Assembly (NCBI GenBank): GCA_902775105.1
Contig: CACYLC010000013.1
Location: 1 to 32,850 of the forward strand
DNA from: Oscillospiraceae bacterium
GTDB taxonomy: Bacteria; Bacillota; Clostridia; Oscillospirales; Oscillospiraceae
Direction: 5' to 3'
DNA: 32,850 bases
This document shows, one piece after another, positions 8,310-15,844 of this stretch. Below the pieces are notes generated by a model, which searched no databases, was not told the DNA's origin, and saw nothing but the letters and a program-made list of their open reading frames with translations. Numbering within the stretch: position 1 is the first letter of the stretch; the number at the start of each line of letters is the position of its first letter. The translations under genes and the position numbers were made by a program.

Positions 8310-10973
8310 TTACAACATCCCGCTCCCGGACTTTTCCCGTTTCACGGAAATATTTGCCTCTGTTTCCTCCTTTTTTGGCACACTGTCATACCGCTTTACC
8401 GCCTCGCAGACGGGGATCGGCAAAATGGACAGCGTCAGCACCGCCAGCCACGCCCCGCCGCTCAGTGGTACCACGGAGAAAATTGTCTGAAGCGGCGGCA
8501 GGAGCAGCACAGACAGCTGCAGCACCATGCCCACAAGAAACGCCCGGTTCATAGCCGGGTTGGAGGTGACGCCCATACGGAACAGGGACTGCTCCTCGCT
8601 GCGGACGTTAAAGGCATGGAACAGCTGGCAGAGCGTGAGCGTCGCAAAGGCCATGGTGTTAGCCGCTGCGGCGCCGGAAAAGACATACTCTCCCAGAAAG
8701 TAAGCTGTCAGTGTCAGCATCCCCACCATCATGCCCTGCCACGCCAGTCGGAAGGCAAATCCGCCGGCGAAGATGGACTCCTTCCCCGACCGGGGCGGCA
8801 GATCCATGACGCCTGTTTCCACCGGTTCCATCCCCAACGCCAAAGCAGGCAGCGAATCCGTTACCAGATTGAGCCACAAGAGCTGTACCGGCACCAGCGG
8901 CATCTGCTTAAAATTTAGAACAGTTGCCAGAAAGATGGTAAAAATCTCCCCGATGTTGCAGGAGAGCAGGTAGTGAATCGCCTTTTTGATGTTTGCGTAG
9001 ATACCCCGACCCTGGGCCACAGCAGATACGATGGTAGAGAAATTATCGTCCGTCAGTACCATGTCCGCGGCGCCCTTGGCCACGTCGGTTCCGGTGATGC
9101 CCATGGCGCAGCCGATATCCGCCGCCTTGAGGGCCGGGGCATCGTTCACTCCGTCTCCCGTCATGGCGACGATCGCTCCCCGCTTCTGAAACGCCTGCAC
9201 GATGCGCAGCTTGTGCTCCGGAGAAACTCTCGCAAAGACAGCGCAGCGCGCTACCTCCTCCTCCAGCAGCTCCTGAGGCATAAAGTCCAGCTCCGAGCCG
9301 GTGATGGCGGTGCTGCCCGGGCGGTAGATGTCCAGCTCCTTTGCAATCGCCACCGCCGTCGCCTTGTGGTCGCCGGTGATCATCACAGGACGGATCCCCG
9401 CCCGCCAGCAGGCGGAGACGGCAGGTTTGACCTCCTCCCGGGGCGGGTCCATCATGCCGATCAGTCCCACGAAGATCAAGTCCCGCTCCAGCGTCGGGGA
9501 GTCCATCTGCGCCGGCAGCGCCTCTATTTCCCGATAGGCAAAGCCGATCACCCGGAGGGCGTCGGAGGCCATCTGCCGGCTTGCCGCTTCGATCATCTGC
9601 CGTCCCCCATCGTCCAGACGCCGAACGCCCCGCTCCAGGTAGGAGGAACAGCGGCGGAGCAGCACATCCGGTGCACCTTTGACCATGACCCGGTATCCCC
9701 CGGAGGCGTTGGGATGTACGGTGCTCATCAGCTTACGCCCGGAGTCAAAGGGCAGCTCTGCCTTGCGTGGAAATTCCTCCTCTAGCTTTTCCTTGCGGAT
9801 GCCCCGCGCCCCAGCGGCGGCGACAATGGCGTTTTCCGTGGGATCGCCGGCGAGCTTTCCGCCAGGCTGCACCACCGTATCACTGCAAAGCGTACCAATG
9901 GAGAGGGCAAGCTCCTCTCCCCTGCCGCTGGCTGTCCAAATCCTTGTCACCGTCATCTGATTGCGGGTCAGCGTCCCCGTCTTATCCGAGCAAATCACGC
10001 TGGCACAGCCCAGCGTCTCCACAGCGGGCAGCTTTTTCACGATGGCATGCCGATCCGCCATGCGCCGGACGCCCAGAGCCAGCACAATGGTGACAATGGC
10101 AGGCAGTCCCTCCGGGATCGCCGCCACCGCAAGAGAGACGGCAATGAGGAACATGGAGAGTATTTCCTTTCCCTGCAGCAGCCCCACGCCGAACATAATG
10201 GCACAGGCTGAGAGGCAGACAAAGGACAGTTTTTTGGAAATTTCCCCCATCTTTTTTTGCAGGGGCGTCTCCCCCTGCTCCTGCCCCATGAGCAGGGATG
10301 CAATTCGTCCCACCTCGGTGTCCATCCCTGTCTCCACCACCACCGCCGTCGCCCGTCCCGCGGTGATCACGGTGGAGCCAATGAGAAGGTTCGTCCGGTC
10401 GCCCAGCGGGGTTTCCTCTGCCAGAATCTCCTCTCCTCGCTTTTCCACCGGGACGGACTCTCCCGTCATGGCCGACTCATCCGCCCGCAGTCCCGCCGAT
10501 TCCACCAATCGTGCGTCGGCAGGCACCAGATCTCCCGCCTCCAGCCGAATCAGGTCGCCGGGCACCAGATCGGCTGCCTCCACCCGCCGGAGCTTGCCGC
10601 CACGGATCACTTTCGCCCGGGGTGCGGCCATCTCCCGCAGCGCCTCCAGTGCCCGCTCCGCCTGCTGCTCCTGAGCGATGGAGATACAGGCGTTGACCAC
10701 CACAATGACGAGGATGATGACGGCGTCCAGCCAGTCCTCGCCCCGGCTTGCGAAGTAAGACAGCGCCGCCGCTGCCAGCAGCACCACGATCATGGGGTCT
10801 TTCATCTGCTCCCACAGTCTGAGCAGCAGAGATGTTTTTTCCGCCGGGCGGAGCTGATTGGACCCGTACCGCTCCAGCCGAAGCCGGGCCTCCCGCTCGG
10901 AGAGGCCCAGCGTCAAATCGGTTTTGAGGGCAGACGCCGTCTGCTGTGACGTCATGGTATGCCAGAGGTGCAT
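8310..10973 (-). CDS. cation-translocating P-type ATPase, Ca2+ (PMR1/SERCA-like) type
   Basis: This 887-aa P2-type ATPase probably exports Ca2+ across the cytoplasmic membrane. It has an N-terminal cation-ATPase domain (about 1-60), then the actuator motif MTGESVPV, the membrane motif AIPEGLPA in the M4 ion-binding helix, and the phosphorylation motif SDKTGTLT with Asp at residue 330. The nucleotide-binding KGAPDVLLRR, the hinge TGDGVNDAPALK and six C-terminal transmembrane helices follow, including NLVTDSLPALALG (M6). The pattern is Ca2+-type rather than heavy-metal type (no CPC, no HMA domain). The frame extends upstream to 11045, but the ATG at 10973 has a perfect AAAGGAGG site and lies downstream of a TATAAT promoter. 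It is a single-gene unit next to the phage cassette, whose left end stops short of its promoter. Confidence 0.94.
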   Translation of the reverse strand: MHLWHTMTSQQTASALKTDLTLGLSEREARLRLERYGSNQLRPAEKTSLLLRLWEQMKDPMIVVLLAAAALSYFASRGEDWLDAVIILVIVVVNACISIAQEQQAERALEALREMAAPRAKVIRGGKLRRVEAADLVPGDLIRLEAGDLVPADARLVESAGLRADESAMTGESVPVEKRGEEILAEETPLGDRTNLLIGSTVITAGRATAVVVETGMDTEVGRIASLLMGQEQGETPLQKKMGEISKKLSFVCLSACAIMFGVGLLQGKEILSMFLIAVSLAVAAIPEGLPAIVTIVLALGVRRMADRHAIVKKLPAVETLGCASVICSDKTGTLTRNQMTVTRIWTASGRGEELALSIGTLCSDTVVQPGGKLAGDPTENAIVAAAGARGIRKEKLEEEFPRKAELPFDSGRKLMSTVHPNASGGYRVMVKGAPDVLLRRCSSYLERGVRRLDDGGRQMIEAASRQMASDALRVIGFAYREIEALPAQMDSPTLERDLIFVGLIGMMDPPREEVKPAVSACWRAGIRPVMITGDHKATAVAIAKELDIYRPGSTAITGSELDFMPQELLEEEVARCAVFARVSPEHKLRIVQAFQKRGAIVAMTGDGVNDAPALKAADIGCAMGITGTDVAKGAADMVLTDDNFSTIVSAVAQGRGIYANIKKAIHYLLSCNIGEIFTIFLATVLNFKQMPLVPVQLLWLNLVTDSLPALALGMEPVETGVMDLPPRSGKESIFAGGFAFRLAWQGMMVGMLTLTAYFLGEYVFSGAAAANTMAFATLTLCQLFHAFNVRSEEQSLFRMGVTSNPAMNRAFLVGMVLQLSVLLLPPLQTIFSVVPLSGGAWLAVLTLSILPIPVCEAVKRYDSVPKKEETEANISVKREKSGSGML

Positions 10974-11006
10974 GGCATTTCCTCCTTTGCAGGTATGTTT
11001 GCCCTC

Positions 11007-11036
11007 ATTATAGAAAGGCGGGAATGGGAAAACCAA
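11007..11036 (-). promoter_or_regulatory. promoter of the P-type ATPase gene
   Basis: On the minus strand TTGGTT (11031-11036), an 18-bp spacer and TATAAT (11007-11012) lie 34 bp upstream of the ATG. The phage cassette ends at 11105, about 70 bp further upstream, leaving this promoter intact. Confidence 0.6.
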
Positions 11037-11104
11037 GGGAATCAAGGGAGGGGAAATCCGTCGGCTTTCGTCCCCGATCAGCGGTGCGCAGGGAATGTCG
11101 CTCT

Positions 11105-11485
11105 CTAACGTTCGATCCCTTCCACCGACACATCCTTCACCAGCTGCAGTCCGTCTGCCCAGGAGTAGAGCGTATAGGTCGGTGTGCTGAAATAGACCGT
11201 TTTTTCCACTCGGTTGCCCGCCATGTCGGTGTAGGCCATGGGCACAAAAGGCTCGGTACCGCCGCTGACCGCCTGTTCAATGGTCGCCGCCTGCTGCCGG
11301 GTCAGAATCGGCCACTTGAGCTTAATGGTCGTTTTTTTGGCGATAATACTCCCCACCATCTGTCCGGAGGCCGTCCGCCCCGTATTGGCCGACCACACCT
11401 TCTCCGTAGAAATGGTCACCCCCTCCAGGGCGGGATCCGGCATTTTGACACCGCCGATTGTCAGATCTGTTACCGTAGTTGTCAT
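11105..11485 (-). CDS. phage distal tail/baseplate-like protein (resembles DUF6711)
   Basis: This 126-aa protein lies just after the tape measure gene, 15 bp from its stop, with a GAGGTGAG ribosome site. The sequence (VTDLTIGGVKMPDPALEGV, a central TIKLKWPILTRQQAATIEQA, then VEKTVYFSTPTYTLYSW) is beta-rich. It resembles, by memory of the pattern only, the DUF6711 family of small proteins found after tape measure genes in Firmicutes siphophages. It is the last gene of the cassette. In a complete phage it would be followed by Dit, Tal and fibre genes, which are missing. A tail-tube-like fold is an alternative. Confidence 0.6.
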   Translation of the reverse strand: MTTTVTDLTIGGVKMPDPALEGVTISTEKVWSANTGRTASGQMVGSIIAKKTTIKLKWPILTRQQAATIEQAVSGGTEPFVPMAYTDMAGNRVEKTVYFSTPTYTLYSWADGLQLVKDVSVEGIER

Positions 11486-11500
11486 GCGCTCACCTCACTG

Positions 11501-13387
11501 TCAAACATAGATGGGACATCTGCCGGTGCGCCGGGTCAGATCGTTGACCCCCCGCACCACCTGCCTCGTCAGCTGCTCGCCGCCGATGTGGATCTCCACC
11601 ACAGTGTCCCCGCTCCGGTTCAGTCCCCTTGCAATGCGCTCTGCCAGCTGATCCATCCAGCCGGTGTTTCGTTCCAGAGGCAGGACCGCCTCCCGGCCCG
11701 CCTCACCGATGAGGGAGAAGGTGGGGCCGGTGGTGATGCCGCCCTCGGCCAGCTTTGAGACGGTAGGGAGCTTTGCCAGTACGGCGCTGCCTGCGGAAAC
11801 CACCGTTTTTCCCCCCACCTTGATGGCCTTCCATGAGAACTTGAGCGATCCGTTAATGCGCCTGATCATCTTGTTCATCAACTCGATGACGGCATTAAAT
11901 CCGTTCTTAAAGGGCTTAGATATCGCTCCGCTGACGCCGGACAGATGATTATTCGCGCTCTTGGAGATGCTCTGAAAGAGGGTATCCGACTTCTTTTTCA
12001 GCGAATCGCCGCTGACCTTCGCCTTGTCATTCAATTTGACAAAGGAGGTAACGACCCCGTTGTAGCTGTCATTGGCTGCTCCCAACATGGCGTTTTTCAC
12101 GCCGGTCCAAATCGTCCCCGCCTTCTGCTTCACCGTCTCCCAGCCGGAAGGCAGGCCGTTTATCACGTTTGCCAGTCCGCGAAATGCCGCAGCAGCGCCG
12201 TCCAGCCCGCCGATCAGCACCTTGCCCGTCCACTGTCCCATGGGCTTGAGGAGTTTTTCCCAGATAAACTCACCCACAGGCTTGAGTGCGTTGAGTACCG
12301 CAGTCAGCAGCTCAAGCGCTCCGGAGAGCAGATTCAGCATGGCAGGGGCTGCGGACTGGATGACCCAACCCGCCAGAGGCAGCAACACATTCTGATACGC
12401 CCAGCTCATGCCGCCCAGAAGCAGGTTGACCAGCGGCTGGAGTGCATTGATCACATTGACAAAGCCCTGCACCAGCCCGCTGAAATCCAGCTGCCTTGTC
12501 CAATTTGCCGTGGCCGTTGCCATGTTCAAAATGGTATTCAATACACTCTGGCAGATATTAAAAATACCGCCCATAATCCTGTCGCCGGCGCCGCCTGCGG
12601 TCCACGCCTCCCGGAATCGGTCCGCAATATTTTTCACCGTCTCGCTCAGCTGCTGGGAGATCTGCAACACCGTACTGACCGCCCGCTCCCCGGCGCCGCC
12701 GGTCCACGCCTTAAGCCAGCTCTCGCCCACGGCACCTGCCGCCCGGCCCACGGCAATCAGGGCGTCCCGGGCAGCTTGGACGGTTTTCTCGCCCTGTTTC
12801 TCCCATGCCGCCTGAAAGGGCTGCCAAATCTGGGAGAGCACCTCCTTGGCCCGCTTTGCAAGATCGTCCAGCAGGCCGGGAATACGAACCAGCGTCCCCG
12901 CCGCCGCTTCCCCTGAACTGCCTCCCCGGCTGCTTCCGGAACCGGAGGAGCCGGAGGAGCTGCCCTTGGCGCTGACTCTGGTAATGCGGTCAAAGCTGTA
13001 CAGATCCTTCTGCGCCTGAGCCACCGATCGGGTGGACTTTGCCACCTTGCTGAGGGCACTGGCAGTGCCCTCCATGGCCTTGCTGTTTGATTTCCACACC
13101 GTCACGCCAAACAGCTTGGTCACCAGACCGGCAAAGCCCTCCACTGCCGGTTGGATGGCGTTCAGCATCCCGGCAAAGGCGTTCAGTCCCACCGCCGCCA
13201 CCGTCTGGAAGCTGCGCTCCAGCGCCCGCAGCTCGGTATTGACCCGACCCAGTGCCTGAGTATAGGCGCTCTGTACCAGCGCGGCGCTGCCCAAAAACTG
13301 GCGTACCGCCTGATCGTTGGCCGCAAGCGCCGTCTGCAGCGCCTCCGCCTCCCGACGGGCCGCACGCATTTCTTCTATCTCATTCAT
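11501..13387 (-). CDS. phage tail tape measure protein
   Basis: This protein is about 628 aa and sets tail length inside the tube. The N-terminus (1-60) is a charged helix predicted to form coiled coil (MNEIEEMRAARREAEALQTA). A Gly/Ser-rich linker lies around residues 135-160. The middle holds long hydrophobic helices (NLLLGGMSWAYQNVLLPLAG, then ALELLTAVLNAL). The C-terminus carries the typical tape measure motif GGITTGPTFSLIGEAGREAV. The ATG at 13387 overlaps the end of the T gene by 8 bp and has an AAGGAAGGAACG site; an upstream TTG in frame (13414) is less likely. At the usual rough 1.5 Angstrom per residue, the tail would be about 90 nm (inference). Position directly after the chaperone genes confirms the call. 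Confidence 0.88.
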   Translation of the reverse strand: MNEIEEMRAARREAEALQTALAANDQAVRQFLGSAALVQSAYTQALGRVNTELRALERSFQTVAAVGLNAFAGMLNAIQPAVEGFAGLVTKLFGVTVWKSNSKAMEGTASALSKVAKSTRSVAQAQKDLYSFDRITRVSAKGSSSGSSGSGSSRGGSSGEAAAGTLVRIPGLLDDLAKRAKEVLSQIWQPFQAAWEKQGEKTVQAARDALIAVGRAAGAVGESWLKAWTGGAGERAVSTVLQISQQLSETVKNIADRFREAWTAGGAGDRIMGGIFNICQSVLNTILNMATATANWTRQLDFSGLVQGFVNVINALQPLVNLLLGGMSWAYQNVLLPLAGWVIQSAAPAMLNLLSGALELLTAVLNALKPVGEFIWEKLLKPMGQWTGKVLIGGLDGAAAAFRGLANVINGLPSGWETVKQKAGTIWTGVKNAMLGAANDSYNGVVTSFVKLNDKAKVSGDSLKKKSDTLFQSISKSANNHLSGVSGAISKPFKNGFNAVIELMNKMIRRINGSLKFSWKAIKVGGKTVVSAGSAVLAKLPTVSKLAEGGITTGPTFSLIGEAGREAVLPLERNTGWMDQLAERIARGLNRSGDTVVEIHIGGEQLTRQVVRGVNDLTRRTGRCPIYV

Positions 13388-13667
13388 TGTCTCGTTCCTT
13401 CCTTCCCGCCGCAATACGCTCCATCATGGCTCGGTAGCCCGCCAGCTTTAGCGCCTGCCGCTCTTCCTCCTCCCAGAAGGGGAAGCAGGCGTAGGCCGGC
13501 TGGATCTCCTCTCCGGCAAGGCACTTTGCCATGAGCACCGCCGCCTCCCAGGCAATGACGCTCTCCGCCTGATACCGCTGCCGCTCCGCCTTGCGCACGC
13601 TCTGCACCAGAAGCAGCGCCTCTCCCCACGTCCAGTCCTCCAGTTCGAAGGGAGCTCTGCCTGCCAT
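13380..13667 (-). CDS. tail assembly chaperone T-like protein (frameshift partner of G)
   Basis: This is a 95-aa Trp/Glu-rich protein (FELEDWTWGEALLLVQSVRK, then FPFWEEEERQALKLAGYRAM). Genes of this size and place, between a G-like gene and the tape measure gene, encode the T part of the lambda G/GT chaperone pair. The ATG at 13667 has only a weak GAGG far upstream. The frame is open from 13709 through this ATG and coincides exactly with the -1 frame after the CCCTTTT slippery site in the upstream gene. The main product is therefore likely a ~249-aa G-T fusion made by -1 frameshifting; separate initiation at 13667 is possible too. Confidence 0.7.
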   Translation of the reverse strand: MAGRAPFELEDWTWGEALLLVQSVRKAERQRYQAESVIAWEAAVLMAKCLAGEEIQPAYACFPFWEEEERQALKLAGYRAMMERIAAGRKERDNE

Positions 13668-13696
13668 ACACCCGGCCTCGATCAGCTCATCAACGG

Positions 13697-14128
13697 TCAG
13701 GCCTGGAGAAAAGGGGCGTCCAACTGCTCCTGTACATGCTCCTCACTCTGCTCACCCAGCTGAGTGAATGCCTCCTCCATGGCGGTGTGGAGGGTGTCTT
13801 TCAGCTGTGTTGCCTGGCTTTCGGTCAGCAGCCCGGAGGCCGCCGCCAGGTCAAAGGCCAGACCGCCAAACCGCTCCTGACCGCGATACCCCCAGTCCAC
13901 CAAAAGATCGTAAAACGCCTCGCCGTCGGTGACGGTATTGCCGCTCTCCGGCCAGCTCAGTGCCTCGGTCAGCAGCGCGCACATCCGCTCCGCGTCGGCA
14001 GCCGCCAGAAAGACGGTCTGCAGTGTCTCCTCCCCGAACCGGGCACGGAGATTCCGCTGTCCGCCTATCGTCAGACGCAGACGGTACTCTGCGCCGTCCC
14101 CCCGCAGGGGAAGATATTTCCTTGCCAT
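13697..14128 (-). CDS. tail assembly chaperone G-like protein
   Basis: This 143-aa protein lies between the tail tube and tape measure genes, where siphoviruses encode the tail assembly chaperone that coats the tape measure before tube polymerisation. The N-terminus (MARKYLPLRGDGAEYRLRLT) and the helical body (RNLRARFGEETLQTVFLAA) match the style of G-type chaperones in Firmicutes phages. A GAGGAGG site precedes the ATG. Its last codons contain CCCTTTT in the right frame for -1 slippage, four codons before the TGA. The stoichiometric reading is G alone with a minority G-T fusion. Confidence 0.75.
   Translation of the reverse strand: MARKYLPLRGDGAEYRLRLTIGGQRNLRARFGEETLQTVFLAAADAERMCALLTEALSWPESGNTVTDGEAFYDLLVDWGYRGQERFGGLAFDLAAASGLLTESQATQLKDTLHTAMEEAFTQLGEQSEEHVQEQLDAPFLQA
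13709..13715 (-). promoter_or_regulatory. predicted -1 ribosomal frameshift site CCCTTTT
   Basis: In the zero frame of the G gene the minus strand reads GAC GCC CCT TTT CTC, so C-CCT-TTT fits X-XXY-YYZ. After a -1 slip (CCC TTT TCT) the reading bypasses the TGA at 13697-13699. It continues without a stop through 14 codons into the ATG-led T frame at 13667, and on to 13380. Confidence 0.65.
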
Positions 14129-14149
14129 AATGTATTCCTCCTCGTAACA

Positions 14150-14179
14150 GGGACGCCGAAGTCCACGCTCCGGCGTCCC
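14150..14179 (-). terminator. stem-loop between tail tube and chaperone genes
   Basis: A perfect 9-bp GC-rich stem (GGGACGCCG with CGGCGTCCC, 12-nt loop) fills most of the 57-bp gap. It lacks a U-tract, so it is better seen as an attenuating or mRNA-end-protecting hairpin than as a full terminator. It would favour high expression of the tail tube over the chaperones. Confidence 0.45.
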
Positions 14180-14185
14180 ATTCGG

Positions 14186-14599
14186 TTAGTTCGCCTTGGG
14201 ATTCGTGACCGTCCAGTCGCTCTGGAGGGACACGGACAGCTTGGCGGAGACCAGCTCGTCCACCTTGCTGCCGGAAACATAGGTGCTGACGTAGCCGGTG
14301 GTGGCAAATGCGGTGCCGTCGGGGAAGGTCACCGTCAGGCTCACCGCCTGGCCCGCCTCCTGCAGTGCCTTGAGCACCCGGTAATCGGAATCGGCGGCGC
14401 TGTTATCAAAGAGGTACGTGACTTCAAACGCCTTCACGTCCTGCACGCCGGGAACGCTCTTTTTGATCGAGTCCTTCATGCAGGTGGCGTCCAGCGTGGC
14501 GGGGGTGCCGCCGATGTCGCCGATCTCGGTGACATAATTCATGCTGGTGTTATTGACCTTGACGTCAATGCCAATGGTCGAAAGTCCTTGAGTTGCCAT
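14186..14599 (-). CDS. phage major tail (tube) protein
   Basis: This 137-aa protein is rich in Thr, Val and Ser and predicted mainly beta (GIDVKVNNTSMNYVTEIGDI, AVSLTVTFPDGTAFATTGYV, AKLSVSLQSDWTV). These are typical of siphovirus tube subunits, which stack as hexamers around the tape measure. It has a GAAAGGAATG site before the ATG. A 107-bp non-coding gap separates it from the upstream tail-completion gene, unusual in this otherwise tight operon. A GC-rich stem-loop follows it. No sheath gene exists in the cassette, so the tail would be non-contractile. Confidence 0.8.
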   Translation of the reverse strand: MATQGLSTIGIDVKVNNTSMNYVTEIGDIGGTPATLDATCMKDSIKKSVPGVQDVKAFEVTYLFDNSAADSDYRVLKALQEAGQAVSLTVTFPDGTAFATTGYVSTYVSGSKVDELVSAKLSVSLQSDWTVTNPKAN

Positions 14600-14706
14600 A
14601 ATATCATTCCTTTCTGTTCATTCATCCGCTACGATGGACCGACCGGAAACCAGTCCGTGAGGGATGGCGTCCTCGACGTCCCGTACGCAAAATACGCACT
14701 TTCATC

Positions 14707-15102
14707 TCAATCAATCAGCCGCATCGTCCTTTTATCCACCTTTCGGCCGAACCGAAAGGTCTTGCGATAGTAGCCCGGCCCGGTGTCCTCATAGCGGTCG
14801 GGGCCGGCAAAGACCCGCTTCAGACCCAGTCCGGTCATGGCCTGATTGACCGCCTGACTCAGCTCCTGCTGCCCCTTTCGATCCATCGTCCAAAGGTCGA
14901 TCTGAAAGACCAGCTCGTCCACCACCGGGCAGTCGGTGGACACATTGGAATACTCTCCCCATGTGACCACCGAGCCGGTCTCCGTCCCTCTGGGGAAGCT
15001 GCGGTGCAGGGAATAGGGCTGCTCAGTCTCCATCTCCGCCAGTGCGGTGTAGACCTGTCCTCTGGCATCCACCAGAAGCGTTTTTGTCTCTGTCTGTCTC
15101 AT
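14707..15102 (-). CDS. phage tail completion/terminator-like protein
   Basis: This 131-aa protein has the style of tail-terminator (gp17/DUF3168-type) proteins: an N-terminal helix with LLVDARGQVYTALAEM, a central strand region VVDELVFQIDLWTMDRKGQQ, and a C-terminal GPGYYRKTFRFGRKVD. Such proteins cap the tail tube and join it to the head connector. It starts 12 bp after the preceding gene with a GGAGG site. Identification rests on position and pattern; a direct family match was not tested. No HK97 gp10-like gene is seen next to it. Confidence 0.6.
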   Translation of the reverse strand: MRQTETKTLLVDARGQVYTALAEMETEQPYSLHRSFPRGTETGSVVTWGEYSNVSTDCPVVDELVFQIDLWTMDRKGQQELSQAVNQAMTGLGLKRVFAGPDRYEDTGPGYYRKTFRFGRKVDKRTMRLID

Positions 15103-15114
15103 CTCTGAGCCTCC

Positions 15115-15486
15115 TTACTCGATCTGCTGTGCCAGCAGCTTGCGGTGTCCCGGCCACTGCTGAACGGAGCGCACCTCGTAAAGGCCCTCCCCGATTCGCA
15201 GCCGGTCAAAGGGAGCGATTTCCAAGTCGGAGAACAGCCGCCCCTCCAGCACGCCTGAGGGCTGCTCTCCCTGTTCACCGGACTTCCATCCGGAGGTCAG
15301 CCGGCCGGAGCTCTGCCACGCCTGCACATACTGAAAGCAGATTCCTTCCTCTGTCCCGTCCTCCGCGGTGACATCCGGCGTCTCGGGATAGACCGCCTTC
15401 TCCTCGCCATAGGCGTCCTGCTCCAGCCTCCGCCGATAGAGGGAAAAGCCCCGCCGCCAGCAAAGCGGCGTCTCCCGGGTCAGCAT
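15115..15486 (-). CDS. phage head-tail joining (stopper-like) protein
   Basis: This 123-aa small basic/acidic protein (RRGFSLYRRRLEQDAYGEEK at the start; LEIAPFDRLRIGEGLYEVRS near the end) occupies the slot of the head-closure or stopper protein in SPP1/HK97-type connectors. Its start overlaps the previous gene by 7 bp and it has an AGGAGAG site. The C-terminal half with a FDRLRIGEGLYEV pattern is typical of the beta-barrel head-closure fold. The function is assigned from position and pattern, not from a recognised domain. Confidence 0.55.
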   Translation of the reverse strand: MLTRETPLCWRRGFSLYRRRLEQDAYGEEKAVYPETPDVTAEDGTEEGICFQYVQAWQSSGRLTSGWKSGEQGEQPSGVLEGRLFSDLEIAPFDRLRIGEGLYEVRSVQQWPGHRKLLAQQIE

Positions 15487-15839
15487 CGTACTCTCCTGTA
15501 CCGGGCAAGGCTCTCCAAAATTGCCATTGCGCCGGAACGCAGCTCTTTGGGGGTAAGATAGCTCTCCATCTGACTGACCTGCCCCTCGGAATAGCTGGCG
15601 GATTTCAGGCCGCTGTCTCCCAGTTCCCGTTTGTCTCGCTGGAAATAGAGGGCGGCCAGCTCCACCGCCTTGGGGAAAAACTGCTCGTCCAGCTCGTCTG
15701 TCCCCAGATAGAGCATCAGCTCACTCTCGGCGTCCAGCAGCTCGTCACAGAGAAGCAGGGTCACTTCCTCCTCCGGCTCCTCCAGACCCAGCTTGCGCTG
15801 GAGTTTCTGCCGGAGGATCTCCAACTGTTGGGTCGTCAT
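15480..15839 (-). CDS. phage head-tail connector (Gp6/gp15-like adaptor)
   Basis: This 119-aa, all-helical, acidic protein (LQRKLGLEEPEEEVTLLLCD, then AVELAALYFQRDKRELGDSG and KSASYSEGQVSQ) fits the Phage_connect_1/Gp6-like adaptor family, which docks under the portal ring. The SASYSEGQVS segment is a common signature of these adaptors. It begins 5 bp after the coat-protein stop and overlaps the next gene by 7 bp. The ribosome site is weak, suggesting coupling to coat translation. Confidence 0.7.
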   Translation of the reverse strand: MTTQQLEILRQKLQRKLGLEEPEEEVTLLLCDELLDAESELMLYLGTDELDEQFFPKAVELAALYFQRDKRELGDSGLKSASYSEGQVSQMESYLTPKELRSGAMAILESLARYRRVRC

Positions 15840-15844
15840 GGTGC

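Noticed and set aside
6908..8554. 548-codon plus-strand open frame opposite pgi
   Set aside because: pgi on the minus strand has all family blocks; the plus frame is a compositional shadow that runs into the P-type ATPase gene.
11037..11104. Possible att site at the left edge of the phage cassette
   Set aside because: I compared the left flank with the 20450-20550 region by eye and saw no convincing direct repeat or tRNA gene end.
14600..14706. Possible small gene or promoter in the 107-bp gap before the tail tube gene
   Set aside because: No open frame with a ribosome site and no -35/-10 pair at acceptable spacing; only weak partial stems are visible.
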